A stretch of DNA of 64,000 nt, from positions 2,618,366-2,682,365 of the forward strand of contig NZ_CBDCWX010000005.1 in the NCBI RefSeq assembly GCF_965223525.1. The letters run 5' to 3'. The DNA is from Leptofilum sp965223525 (GTDB lineage: Bacteria; Chloroflexota; Anaerolineae; Promineifilales; Promineifilaceae). This document shows positions 28,629 to 36,140 of this stretch, in pieces. How positions within the stretch are numbered: position 1 is the stretch's first letter; every line of letters starts with the position of its first letter. The position numbers and the translations under genes are program-made. The notes below the pieces were generated by a model. That model was not told the origin of the DNA, did no database searches, and was given only the letters and a program-made list of their open reading frames with translations.

Positions 28629-28640
28629 AGAAGAAAAGGC

Positions 28641-29279
28641 TTACTTGCTGCCAAACTGTATTTGGTAGATGGCAATGCCAAAGGCAACGGCAACGTTGAG
28701 GGAGTTTTTGATGCCGCTCATGGGCAGGGCAAAGATGCAGTCAGCCAGTTGCTGGATGGCGGGATCAACCCCCACTTTTTCATTGCCGATGAGGAGAAGG
28801 ATGGGCTGGTTGGGTTGCTGTGGCAAGGGGGTGGTGAAGAGGTTAACGGCCGTTTCTCCTTCTTCCAGCACCCAAACAAAATATCCCTCCGATTTTAACT
28901 GAGTGATAGCGTGAACAGAATTGCGATGTTGTGTCCAGGGTAGGGCGGTTTCTGCGCCCAAAGCAGTTTTAGCCAACTTGGGATGGGTTGGCAGGGCGGT
29001 AATGCCACCCAGATGCAGATGCACAATCCCCGCACCATCGGCCGTGCGGATGATGGCACCAACATTGTACAAACTGCGAATATTGTCTAGCAAAAGTTCC
29101 AGCCGGGTAAAGCGAGGTGATGTTTGGATAGGTGGTGTGCCTCCAGCCTGCGGTGTGGCTGCCTGCTTGGTGGGTGCGCCGCAGTGAGGGCAGCTTGTGC
29201 CTGCCGTGTCACCAGCGGCGGCGGGGAAGCGAAAGTGACAATCCACCGCAACGCATTGCCGGATTTCATACGGCTGCAT
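28641..29279 (-). CDS. TrmH/SpoU family RNA 2'-O-methyltransferase with zinc ribbon
   Basis: 212 residues from the ATG at 29277-29279, which starts MQPYEIRQC; the frame extends eight codons further upstream. The N-terminal 45 residues hold a zinc-ribbon-like set of cysteines (CVAVDC and CPHCGAP). The SPOUT domain follows with LLDNIRSLYNVGAIIRTADGAG (motif 1, Asn and Arg), LLLIGNEKVGVDP (motif 2) and LPMSGIKNSLNVAVAFGIAIYQ (motif 3, knot). The enzyme uses SAM to methylate a ribose 2'-OH in tRNA or rRNA; the nucleotide is not predictable. The zinc ribbon could help bind RNA. Confidence 0.9.
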   Translation of the reverse strand: MQPYEIRQCVAVDCHFRFPAAAGDTAGTSCPHCGAPTKQAATPQAGGTPPIQTSPRFTRLELLLDNIRSLYNVGAIIRTADGAGIVHLHLGGITALPTHPKLAKTALGAETALPWTQHRNSVHAITQLKSEGYFVWVLEEGETAVNLFTTPLPQQPNQPILLLIGNEKVGVDPAIQQLADCIFALPMSGIKNSLNVAVAFGIAIYQIQFGSK

Positions 29280-29315
29280 TGTTTTTACCACTGCCAGGTA
29301 CACCCAAGGCGACGA

Positions 29316-29819
29316 TCATCCAACCCCCACCTTTTGGCTGCGCCGTTCCAAAAAGAGGACATCTCGCCAACGGCCGTCCTGCTGCCCCAACTTTTCGCGT
29401 CGTCCAACCACCCGAAAGCCGCATTTTTCATGCAGCGTCACGCTGGCGATGTTCTCCGGGAAGATGCCGGCTTGCAGCGTCCAAATGCCATCCGCTTCAG
29501 CATCTTCAACCAGGGCTTGCAGCAGTCGCTTGCCCACGCCTTGCCCCCAGGCGGCAGGGGCAACGTAGACGCTTACCTCGGCCACCCCCGCATAAACGCA
29601 GCGGCTGGAAACCGGGCTGAGTGCCGCCCAGCCCACCACCTGGCCACCGTCAGATTGAACAACGAAACGGCCGTTTGGCAAATGGCCGCTATCCCACGCT
29701 TCCCAGGGTGGCACGTCGGTTTCAAAGGTCGCTTCACCAGTGGCGATGCCGTCTGCGTAAATTTGGGCAACGGCCGTCCAATCGTCGGCTTGCATGGGGC
29801 GTAGGGTGAATTTTGTCAT
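29316..29819 (-). CDS. GNAT N-acetyltransferase, phosphinothricin acetyltransferase-like
   Basis: 167 residues from the ATG at 29817-29819. Typical GNAT landmarks: TLRPMQADDWTAVAQIYADGIATGEATFE at the N-terminus, VVGWAALSPVSSRCVYAGVAEVSVYVAP, the acetyl-CoA loop AWGQGVGKRLLQALVEDA, and FPENIASVTLHEKCGFRVVGRREKLG. This pattern is the Pat/YwnH group, which acetylates phosphinothricin, methionine sulfoximine or related amino acid analogues. The longer open frame starting at 29966 runs through an intergenic repeat and the preceding gene and is not used. The real substrate is not known. Confidence 0.88.
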   Translation of the reverse strand: MTKFTLRPMQADDWTAVAQIYADGIATGEATFETDVPPWEAWDSGHLPNGRFVVQSDGGQVVGWAALSPVSSRCVYAGVAEVSVYVAPAAWGQGVGKRLLQALVEDAEADGIWTLQAGIFPENIASVTLHEKCGFRVVGRREKLGQQDGRWRDVLFLERRSQKVGVG

Positions 29820-29837
29820 AGGGTTTCGCTTTTGTTG

Positions 29838-29905
29838 GTAATCCGTAATCGGTGAACAGTAATCGGTAATCCGTTCAGAGATTACCGATAACCGTTTACT
29901 GATTA
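29838..29905. repeat. GGTAATCGGTAATC-family inverted repeat, second copy
   Basis: CGGTAATC at 29864-29871 pairs with GATTACCG at 29880-29887, the same arms and loop length as at 4286-4309. It fills the spacer between the GNAT and FMN-binding genes. Confidence 0.75.
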
Positions 29906-30454
29906 TTGGTTGTAAAAAAACGCGCCGGGAAAATCCTCGGCCACTTCTTTCTTCTTGCCGCTCCACTCGTGGATGTTGATGCGGTAAACGGCCGTTCGCT
30001 TCAACTCTTCTGGCGTAATGCCCCGATAATGCTCGCCGGGGCGCAGGTGCGGGGCGTATTTGTCCAACAGCAGTTGCAGGCCATGTTCAGCTTCGGTGGG
30101 GTCGGTGATGGTAACGGCCGTACCAAACACCGTCACGCCACTGTACTCCACGCTAAACTCCAACGCCTCTTTGGCAGGGAGTAAACGACCCATCTCGAAA
30201 ATAGTAAAGCAAATTTTGGTTTCTTGTGCCAGATTGGCCGGCGTGCGCCCTACTCGGGCGGTGTGCATGTAAATGGCGTGAGCGGCTTCATCGTACACAT
30301 ACAAATTGCTGTTTAAGAATGGCTGATCGCCCTGGTTAAAGGCCAAAACGCCGACGGGAGTGCGGTGTAGCAGGGCGCGAATCCAGCTTTCATCAGTCAC
30401 GGCGCGGTCGCTGCGACGGATGTCGGTGTTGGCTAGTTGGGTGTACTCTTTCAT
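29903..30454 (-). CDS. Pyridoxamine 5'-phosphate oxidase-like FMN-binding protein
   Basis: 183 residues of split-barrel flavin-binding fold: RRSDRAVTDESWIRALLHRTPVGVLAFNQGDQPFLNSNLYVYDEAAHAIYMHTARVG fits the PNPOx-like group also called NimA-like. The C-terminal half has VEYSGVTVFGTAVTITDP and YRINIHEWSGKKKE. Such proteins bind FMN or F420 and reduce or protect small molecules; the specific reaction is unknown. The ATG is preceded by GGAG six bases upstream. Its 3' end lies within the edge of the GGTAATC repeat. Confidence 0.85.
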   Translation of the reverse strand: MKEYTQLANTDIRRSDRAVTDESWIRALLHRTPVGVLAFNQGDQPFLNSNLYVYDEAAHAIYMHTARVGRTPANLAQETKICFTIFEMGRLLPAKEALEFSVEYSGVTVFGTAVTITDPTEAEHGLQLLLDKYAPHLRPGEHYRGITPEELKRTAVYRINIHEWSGKKKEVAEDFPGAFFYNQ

Positions 30455-30474
30455 GGTTGCTCCAGTTTTATTTT

Positions 30475-30512
30475 GCCACAGAGAACACAGAGATTTCTGA
30501 GGTTTGATGAAT
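30475..30512. repeat. CCACAGAGAACACAGAG half element
   Basis: GCCACAGAGAACACAGAGAT occurs without a clear right arm. It is one of several degenerate copies in the 30-34 kb spacers. Confidence 0.55.
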
Positions 30513-30517
30513 ATTTT

Positions 30518-31402
30518 TTAGATTTTGAGCTGGCCGGTCATGACGGTTACGGCCGTACCACTCACCTTCACCATCTCAATATCTTCTGGCGGGCCAACCA
30601 CTTCTACCTGCGCCTGGCCGGGTCGGTTCATCCAATGGCCCTGTTCAGCGACGAACGTGGGGCTGCTAATTAGCCCATGATGCCACAAATAAGCCGCCAT
30701 GCCCCCAGTGGCCGAGCCAGTAAAAGGGTCTTCCGCCACGTCTGGCGCAAAGCCAAGGTGACGGGCAAACGTATCGCCCAGGTCAGTCACGCCCTGCAAA
30801 CAAAACAGATGTGGTCCGAAGAAGCCCGCGTTTTGACGGAATGTTTGGTAACTGCTTTCTAGCCGGACGCGGCGCAGTGCTTCCAAATTGCGAACAGGAA
30901 TCATCAACTGCGGTGTGCCGGTGCTGACGATTTGGGGCGATGCCCCCGGCAAGCAGTCTGTAGCTTCCAGGCCAAAGTGAGGCATGACCTCTGCTGGGGA
31001 GAGCGTGGCTAGAAATTGTGGCTTCTTTTGGTTCATCACCACGCGTACGCCCGTTTTGGCCGGGTACAGCTCAATGGGAATAGGCCCAACTTGCAGCTCT
31101 AGCGAAATTTTTGTGTAATCGCCTTGCAGCTTAATCTGGCCTGTTTCCACCAGCGCGTGCATCGTGGCGATGGTGGGATGGCCTGCCAAGGGGATTTCTT
31201 CGGCAGGGGTGAAATACCGCGCCCGCACATCGGCCACGGATGATTTGAGGACGAAGGCAGTTTCAGACAGGTTCATCTCTTTGGCAATGGCGAGCATCTG
31301 GTCGTCGGTCAGGCTGTCGGCTGCAAAAATGATGGCGCAGGGGTTCCCGGCTAACGGCCGTTCCGTAAACGCATCCACCTGCATAAAAGGGTAGGTACTC
31401 AT
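30518..31402 (-). CDS. PhzF family isomerase/epimerase
   Basis: 294 residues from the ATG at 31400-31402, which has AAGGAG just upstream. The N-terminal MQVDAFTERPLAGNPCAII and EIPLAGHPTIATMHALVE blocks are diagnostic of the PhzF/diaminopimelate epimerase-like fold with two similar halves. The second half contains EDPFTGSATGGMAAYLWHHG. PhzF itself isomerises a phenazine precursor, but most family members act in unknown pathways, and no phenazine genes are nearby. Overall length matches the family (about 280-300). Confidence 0.92.
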   Translation of the reverse strand: MSTYPFMQVDAFTERPLAGNPCAIIFAADSLTDDQMLAIAKEMNLSETAFVLKSSVADVRARYFTPAEEIPLAGHPTIATMHALVETGQIKLQGDYTKISLELQVGPIPIELYPAKTGVRVVMNQKKPQFLATLSPAEVMPHFGLEATDCLPGASPQIVSTGTPQLMIPVRNLEALRRVRLESSYQTFRQNAGFFGPHLFCLQGVTDLGDTFARHLGFAPDVAEDPFTGSATGGMAAYLWHHGLISSPTFVAEQGHWMNRPGQAQVEVVGPPEDIEMVKVSGTAVTVMTGQLKI

Positions 31403-31413
31403 TTTTCTCCTTT

Positions 31414-31487
31414 TAGCCACAGAGAACACAGAGGATTTTGAGAAATTGATTGCCTGCTCTGGGTTCTCTGCGGACTCCGTGGCTAAT
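31414..31487. repeat. CCACAGAGAACACAGAG-family inverted repeat
   Basis: AGCCACAGAGAACACAGAGG on the left is mirrored by a degenerate CTCTGCGGACTCCGTGGCTA on the right. The right end overlaps the last codons of the cupin gene. Confidence 0.7.
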
Positions 31488-31812
31488 TCGTTGGCGTAGA
31501 TTCAGGGGGCGCAAAAAAGACCAGGATTTTGAGTTCCTCAGTGATCGTGTGGAATTTGTGGGGTACGTGGGCGGCTACAAAAACAATGCTGCCCGGCTGC
31601 ACAGGCTGAGTCTCATTCCCCACATCAATCTGCCCCTGACCGCTGATGATGTAATACACTTCATCCTCGTTGTGTGGCTGCTGCGGATCAACTCCCCCAA
31701 CTGGGAGGATGTATAAACCCATGCTCATGCTTTCATGGCGCAAAAATTCGAGGTACAGTTTTTCGCCCTCTGCCTGCTCTGTGATTAACTGTTCAGTCTT
31801 GAATACTTCCAT
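31483..31812 (-). CDS. Small cupin domain protein
   Basis: 109 residues forming a single cupin barrel. Motif 1 is LYILPVGGVDPQQPHNEDEVYYIISGQGQIDVG, with the metal-binding His and Glu in PHNEDEVYY; motif 2 is PGSIVFVAAHVPHKFHTI, with the last His. Single cupins bind a metal and act as dioxygenases, isomerases or ligand sensors; nothing more specific is visible. It lies between PhzF and the MOSC protein, separated on each side by hairpin repeats. Confidence 0.85.
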   Translation of the reverse strand: MEVFKTEQLITEQAEGEKLYLEFLRHESMSMGLYILPVGGVDPQQPHNEDEVYYIISGQGQIDVGNETQPVQPGSIVFVAAHVPHKFHTITEELKILVFFAPPESTPTN

Positions 31813-31828
31813 TGTAAAAACCTTTTTG

Positions 31829-31876
31829 TAATTGAGTAATTGGGTAATTGCTCAGTTGCTCAATTACCTAATTACG
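31829..31876. repeat. AATTGGGTAATTG inverted repeat
   Basis: GGTAATTG at 31843-31850 pairs with CAATTACC at 31861-31868 around CTCAGTTGCT; GTAATTGAG and flanking AATTAC extend it. A relative with the loop ACTCAGTTAC occurs at 38668. Confidence 0.65.
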
Positions 31877-32624
31877 CTCTTACCAGCTTCACTACATCCC
31901 CCACGTGAACCATGCCAGGTCGTTCGGTACTGCTGAGAACGCCAGCGCAGTTTTGCCGCGTTTGGGCAACAGTTTTGAGCACGGCTGGCTCCTTTTCACT
32001 CGTTTCAGGGTCAATGTTGATCATCACGCAGCGCTGGATGCGCTGGTTGAGGCGAATGCGAAGGCCATCTGGCATGTTGCCTCGCTGGTTGCCGAAAACG
32101 AGGCTGCTGTCTAGCCAGCGCTCTTCCACGAAGGGCTGTTCATCAAATGGCTCGATGATAATGTTTTGGCGGAAGCGGATCGGTGTCATTGCCGTTCCAA
32201 TCATTTCACTCAACGCAGCCACCGTTGTTGTACTCATCACGGAAATCACCTGGGTGTCGAACGCGCCGCGCCCAATTTTGATGAGATTAACCGGCTTGCC
32301 GTAGGCGTCAGCCAATTCCTGATTTAGTTCGGGGGAATGGATGGGGAGGATACGGCCGTCTGGCAACGTCACCTCCACTGGCGAATTAACCACATCCTCT
32401 GGCTGCGCGAAGCGAGGCGTGAATTGCAGCATTTGCGGTAGCTGCCGCCCCGTTAGCCAGGGGAAGCCGGATTGATCATCTGAGCGCACAAACGCATACC
32501 GCCGATCTCCATCCAGCCCATGCCAGAAGCCATGCGCTTCCTGTAATGATTCCCCCCGCATTGATTTCACCGGAAAGCGATACAGTTCTTTAACCACACC
32601 AACTTCTACAAATTCTTCAATCAT
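31872..32624 (-). CDS. MOSC domain protein
   Basis: 250 residues from the ATG at 32622-32624, preceded by GAGGAA. The N-terminal beta-barrel-like domain (ELYRFPVKSMRGESLQEAHG, GDRRYAFVRSDDQSGFPWLTGRQLPQM) is followed by the MOSC core with RFRQNIIIEPFDEQPFVEERW and RIQRCVMINIDPETSEKEPAVLKTVAQ. The conserved Cys of the C-terminal block is the one in RCVMI. MOSC proteins deliver sulfur or bind the molybdenum cofactor, and mARC-type members reduce N-hydroxylated substrates. Given the Mo/W formate dehydrogenases in the same window, a molybdenum link is plausible but unproven. Confidence 0.9.
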   Translation of the reverse strand: MIEEFVEVGVVKELYRFPVKSMRGESLQEAHGFWHGLDGDRRYAFVRSDDQSGFPWLTGRQLPQMLQFTPRFAQPEDVVNSPVEVTLPDGRILPIHSPELNQELADAYGKPVNLIKIGRGAFDTQVISVMSTTTVAALSEMIGTAMTPIRFRQNIIIEPFDEQPFVEERWLDSSLVFGNQRGNMPDGLRIRLNQRIQRCVMINIDPETSEKEPAVLKTVAQTRQNCAGVLSSTERPGMVHVGDVVKLVRA

Positions 32625-32692
32625 TATTTCCTCAACAGTTTGCAAGTGGGCGAGTGGGCAAGTTGCAGTTAGTAGGCAAGCGTATCACCTTG

Positions 32693-32998
32693 TCATCCCA
32701 AGACCCACAACAGCACCATCCCCACTGCCAACGTCCACAAAATGTTTTTAGTGCGCCAAGCTACCAGAATGGCAATCACGCCCGCCAGCAGCCGGGCGTT
32801 TCCCAGCGACAGATCAAAGTTGCCGCCGGGCATGAACAGTTCTGGCAAAATGATAGCGGAAAGTACGGCCGCAGGCACAAAGCGCAACGCCTGTCGCCAA
32901 CCTGCACTGATCGTGGCGCGTTCCAACAGCCAAATGGGCACTAACCGAATGGCATACGTGATGATGCCCATGCCAATTATTGCAATCCAAAGATTCAT
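32693..32998 (-). CDS. azlD: AzlD family branched-chain amino acid exporter subunit
   Basis: 101 residues, strongly hydrophobic with three to four membrane segments (AIIGMGIITYAIRLVPIWLL, FVPAAVLSAIILPELFM, LLAGVIAILVAWRTKNILWTLAVGMVLLWVL). Size and pattern fit AzlD, the small partner of AzlC. The pair exports branched-chain amino acids or related compounds. AzlC lies just upstream in the same direction; the spacer between holds a decayed CACAGAG-type repeat. Ribosome site AGAGGA precedes the ATG. Confidence 0.88.
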   Translation of the reverse strand: MNLWIAIIGMGIITYAIRLVPIWLLERATISAGWRQALRFVPAAVLSAIILPELFMPGGNFDLSLGNARLLAGVIAILVAWRTKNILWTLAVGMVLLWVLG

Positions 32999-33007
32999 AA
33001 GTTCCTC

Positions 33008-33068
33008 TGAAAATTAAAATCGGAACACGGAGAAGACACAGAGTTGCACGGAGAAAAGGAGAAATCTG
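33008..33068. repeat. Decayed ACACGGAG / CTGCGAAATCTGC repeats between azlC and azlD
   Basis: The spacer contains GGAACACGGAGAAGACACAG and ATCTGCGCTAATCTGCGAAATC, resembling halves of the CACAGAG and AATCCGCG families. No gene. Confidence 0.45.
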
Positions 33069-33070
33069 CG

Positions 33071-33814
33071 CTAATCTGCGAAATCTGCAGATATTGATCT
33101 TTTCCGGTTCTCCAACCAGACGCCGACGGCGATGCCAGTGAGCGTGGCAACCATGAGGCCGAGTTTGTACGGCCAGTTGAATGTGAGCACGGCAACTAGG
33201 CCGGCCGTGAGCGCGGCCATTGTGTTGGGGCGATCTTTTAGCGTTGGCACGACAATGCCGATGAAAGTGAGTGCCAGGGTGAAGTCCAGCCCCCATTCTG
33301 GCGGTACTTGCGTACCTAGCAGAATGCCAACGGCCGTACTCACCTGCCACACGCCCCACAGTGTAAAGCCTGCCCCCAGCCAGAAATAATGTTTATGTGC
33401 CAGAGGAATTTGCCTGTTGCCGTAATGGACGGCCGTTGCCGCATACGCTTCGTCGGTGAGCAAATAGGCCAGCAGCCAACGCCATTTGCGGGATAAATGC
33501 TGAATGTCAGGGCCGAGGGCAGTGCTGTACAGTACGTGCCGCAAATTAACGATGAAGGTCGTTAGCCACAGAATGGGTAGCGGCGTGCCCACGCCAATAA
33601 GCTGTGCGCCCAAAAATTGCGCCGATCCGGCAAAGACAATGGACGACATTGCCTGTGCTTGCGGTGGCGTTAGCCCCGCAGACAAGCCCAGCACGCCATA
33701 AATCATGCCAAAGGGAATTACGCCAATGGTAATAGGAATCTCTGCCTTGATGCCTTGCCAAAGTGCGGTTTTTATGGCGGAACGGCCGTTTGCAATCTGT
33801 GTTTCGGTTAACAT
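33071..33814 (-). CDS. azlC: AzlC family amino acid exporter subunit
   Basis: 247 residues with about seven membrane segments. The family signature is IPITIGVIPFGMIYGVLGLSAGLTPPQAQAMSSIVFAGSAQFLGAQLI, then LWLTTFIVNLRHVLYSTALGP and LLAYLLTDEAYAATAVHYG. AzlC forms the main channel of a branched-chain amino acid export pair with AzlD. The following upstream genes (PLP decarboxylase, racemase, MocR regulator) also act on amino acids, so this may be a loose amino-acid handling group. Confidence 0.92.
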   Translation of the reverse strand: MLTETQIANGRSAIKTALWQGIKAEIPITIGVIPFGMIYGVLGLSAGLTPPQAQAMSSIVFAGSAQFLGAQLIGVGTPLPILWLTTFIVNLRHVLYSTALGPDIQHLSRKWRWLLAYLLTDEAYAATAVHYGNRQIPLAHKHYFWLGAGFTLWGVWQVSTAVGILLGTQVPPEWGLDFTLALTFIGIVVPTLKDRPNTMAALTAGLVAVLTFNWPYKLGLMVATLTGIAVGVWLENRKRSISADFAD

Positions 33815-33827
33815 AAAATCTCATTTG

Positions 33828-33891
33828 AGGTGACAGTCACGGGGCGAATGATTTTGGACGACCTCGATCGTGCACCCCGTGACTGTCACCT
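33828..33891. repeat. 64-bp hairpin element, GTGACAGTCACGGGG type
   Basis: AGGTGACAGTCACGGGG at 33828-33844 and CCCCGTGACTGTCACCT at 33875-33891 form a perfect 17-bp stem around a 30-base loop. It lies just after the PLP decarboxylase stop codon. A sister element of identical total length begins at 35290, just before the start of the same gene. Confidence 0.85.
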
Positions 33892-33893
33892 GG

Positions 33894-35276
33894 TTACGCC
33901 ATTTCACACAGCGCCTGCCAACAAATCTCAACATCCCGCTGCTCTGTTTGCCAGTTGGAAAATGCGGCCCGGATGGCTGGTTGTCCCTTGAATACAGTTT
34001 GCGTCAGATAAACACGGCCGTCGTCCCGTACTTTGACTAAAAAGTCCTGAATTTGGGGCAAGCTGGGCCAGTTTGCCAGCGTAAAGCAGACGCAGTTTAA
34101 GCGTACTGGAGCCAGCAATTCAAACTGGTGAGATTGCACGATTTGCTCGCCTAGCCATTTTGCCTGGGCGCAGTTACGCTCTACGATATCGCGGTAGCCG
34201 GAACGGCCGTATGCCAACAGCGTCATCCAGGTGGGCAAGGCGCGAAAGCGACGCGAATTTTGCGGCGTCCAGTGCACCGGGCTGGGCGTTTCTCTCATCT
34301 CGCCGAGGTAAACGGCCGTATTCTGGAACACCGCCAACTGCAACTCAGGGTGGCGGCTGAAGGTCATCGCCGAATCGTAAGGCACATTGAGCCATTTATG
34401 AGCATCAACCGTAATCGAGTCGGCGGCGGCTTGCCCATTCAGCAGATGGGCAAATTTAGGTGAGCAGGCGGCAAAGCCACCAAAGGCCGCGTCCAGATGC
34501 AGCCAAAAGTTGTGCTTTTGCTTTAGCGCTGCAATTGCCTGCAAATCATCAAAATCTACCGTGTTGACGGTACCGCCGCTGGCAATGATCACAGCAGGCT
34601 CATCCAGCGTGGTCAAGATTTCGGCCAGGGCAGCCATGTCCATTGCTTCGCGGCTGGGCGAGGTGGGCACTGGGGTGATGGCTTGGCGACCCAAGCCCAG
34701 CATGGCGAGTGCCTTTTTGCTGCTGGAATGGGGTGTGGCAGCAAGGATGGGAAACGGCCGTAGCCCCCACAGCCCATTCTCTGCCACATTCACACCCTGC
34801 TGCTGCCCAATCCACTGTCGCGCCTGAGCCAGCCCCACAAAGTTACTCATCGTCGCGCCGCTGACGAAGGTGCCAACAAAATCATTCGGCAGGCCAAAAA
34901 GCTGCCGCAGCCAGTGAATCGCTTCTTGCTCCACATGCGGGGCAATGGAATCTTCATTGGCGGTGGGATTTTGGTCGTAAGTCGCCGCTAGCCAGTCGCC
35001 AAGCAAGGCGGCGGGGGTGCTGCCCCCGGTGACAAAGCCCAGGTAGCGCGGCCCGGCACTGCCAGATAGCCCTGCTTCGTACTGTGTGCGGAATTGTTCC
35101 AAAGCGTTTGCTGCGCCGACGCCAATGGCGGGTAAATCAATTTGATTTGGCGCAATTTGTGGAAAAACGGCCGCTTGCCGTTGTGATACCGTTCCTAGAA
35201 AATCAGTGGCTGCGTGAACGGCCGTTTCCAACAATTCAGTTTGATTCTGCTGATCGTGCTTGAGCTGCTCGTTCAT
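33894..35276 (-). CDS. PLP-dependent group II decarboxylase family protein
   Basis: 460 residues. The PLP lysine is in TVDAHKWLNVPYD, preceded by the phosphate/ring contacts LHLDAAFGGFAAC and the GATMSNFVGLAQAR block typical of aromatic-L-amino-acid/glutamate decarboxylases. The N-terminal YLGFVTGGSTPAALLGDWLAATYDQNP is also characteristic. The likely reaction is decarboxylation of an amino acid to its amine; the substrate cannot be told from sequence. It is bracketed by two related 64-bp hairpin elements, an unusual arrangement suggesting cassette behaviour. Neighbours include AzlCD and an Asp/Glu racemase. Confidence 0.9.
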   Translation of the reverse strand: MNEQLKHDQQNQTELLETAVHAATDFLGTVSQRQAAVFPQIAPNQIDLPAIGVGAANALEQFRTQYEAGLSGSAGPRYLGFVTGGSTPAALLGDWLAATYDQNPTANEDSIAPHVEQEAIHWLRQLFGLPNDFVGTFVSGATMSNFVGLAQARQWIGQQQGVNVAENGLWGLRPFPILAATPHSSSKKALAMLGLGRQAITPVPTSPSREAMDMAALAEILTTLDEPAVIIASGGTVNTVDFDDLQAIAALKQKHNFWLHLDAAFGGFAACSPKFAHLLNGQAAADSITVDAHKWLNVPYDSAMTFSRHPELQLAVFQNTAVYLGEMRETPSPVHWTPQNSRRFRALPTWMTLLAYGRSGYRDIVERNCAQAKWLGEQIVQSHQFELLAPVRLNCVCFTLANWPSLPQIQDFLVKVRDDGRVYLTQTVFKGQPAIRAAFSNWQTEQRDVEICWQALCEMA

Positions 35277-35289
35277 AAAACCCTCTCAA

Positions 35290-35353
35290 AAGTGCCAGTC
35301 ACGGGGCGCATGATCTTGGTCATTCAGGATCGTTTGCCCCGTGACTGGCACTT
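35290..35353. repeat. 64-bp hairpin element, GTGCCAGTCACGGGG type
   Basis: AAGTGCCAGTCACGGGGC at 35290-35307 and GCCCCGTGACTGGCACTT at 35336-35353 form a perfect 18-bp stem. It shares the inner CAGTCACGGGG arm and total length with the element at 33828. It is immediately upstream of the decarboxylase start. Confidence 0.85.
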
Positions 35354-35360
35354 GCCCGCC

Positions 35361-36056
35361 TTATTCAGACTCCAATGCACGCTGAACGGCCATTTCTGCA
35401 TGAATTGCCGTCGTGTCGAACAGCGGTATAGGCGTGTGTTTCTGCTGTACCAGCATCACAATTTCAGTGCAGCCTTCGATGATGCCCTGTGCGCCTTGCG
35501 CGTGCAGATCGTTGATGATTCGCAGGAACTCATTGCGAGAAGCATCCTGCACATTGCCCAGGCATAACTCGTCGTAAATGATGCGATGCACGATTTCGCG
35601 GTCTTTTGCGAGTGGCACAACTACGTCCAGACCGTGCTGGGTTAGCCGCCCTTTGTAAAAATCTTGCTCCATGGTGAAGTTGGTGCCTAGCAGCCCTACT
35701 TTTTGCAAGCCGCGCTGCTTAATGCGAACGGCCGTGGCGTCTGCCAAGTGCAAAATAGGGATGCTGATTGCTTGCTCAATTTGCGGAGCCACTTTGTGCA
35801 TCGTGTTGGTGCAAATGAGCAAAAAGTCTGCTCCAGCCGCTTCGATTTGTTTGGCGGCTTGAGCCAATGCTGCCCCGGCCTCATCCCAGCGATTTTGGTG
35901 TTGCAACGTTTCAATTTCATGAAAATCCACGCTGACCAGCACGATTTTGGCGGAGTGCAGCCCGCCTAATTTTTCCTTCACCAGTTCGTTAATCCAGCGG
36001 TAGTACAGTTCGGTGCTTTCCCAACTCATTCCGCCCAACAAGCCAATCGTTTGCAT
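35361..36056 (-). CDS. Aspartate/glutamate racemase family protein
   Basis: 231 residues. QTIGLLGGMSWESTELYYRWINE at the N-terminus is diagnostic. The two catalytic cysteines are in FLLICTNTMHKVAP and QGIIEGCTEIVMLVQQ, and KVGLLGTNFTMEQDFYK starts the second lobe. The enzyme family racemises aspartate or glutamate through two opposing thiols without cofactor; YgeA-like members have broader specificity. GGAG lies about eight bases upstream of the ATG. It lies between the MocR regulator and the decarboxylase. Confidence 0.93.
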   Translation of the reverse strand: MQTIGLLGGMSWESTELYYRWINELVKEKLGGLHSAKIVLVSVDFHEIETLQHQNRWDEAGAALAQAAKQIEAAGADFLLICTNTMHKVAPQIEQAISIPILHLADATAVRIKQRGLQKVGLLGTNFTMEQDFYKGRLTQHGLDVVVPLAKDREIVHRIIYDELCLGNVQDASRNEFLRIINDLHAQGAQGIIEGCTEIVMLVQQKHTPIPLFDTTAIHAEMAVQRALESE

Positions 36057-36065
36057 CTAAATTCT

Positions 36066-36140
36066 CCAAAATTGGGACGCGGACAAACGCGGATGAACAC
36101 CGATAAAAAAATCTGCGTCATCCGCGTTCATTGGCGTCCT
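36066..36140. repeat. GGACGCGGACAAACGCGGATG inverted repeat
   Basis: GGGACGCGGACAAACGCGGA on the left is matched by TCCGCGTTCATTGGCGTCC on the right with an AT-rich centre. It belongs to the AATCCGCG-type group and ends at the stop codon of the MocR gene. Confidence 0.65.
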
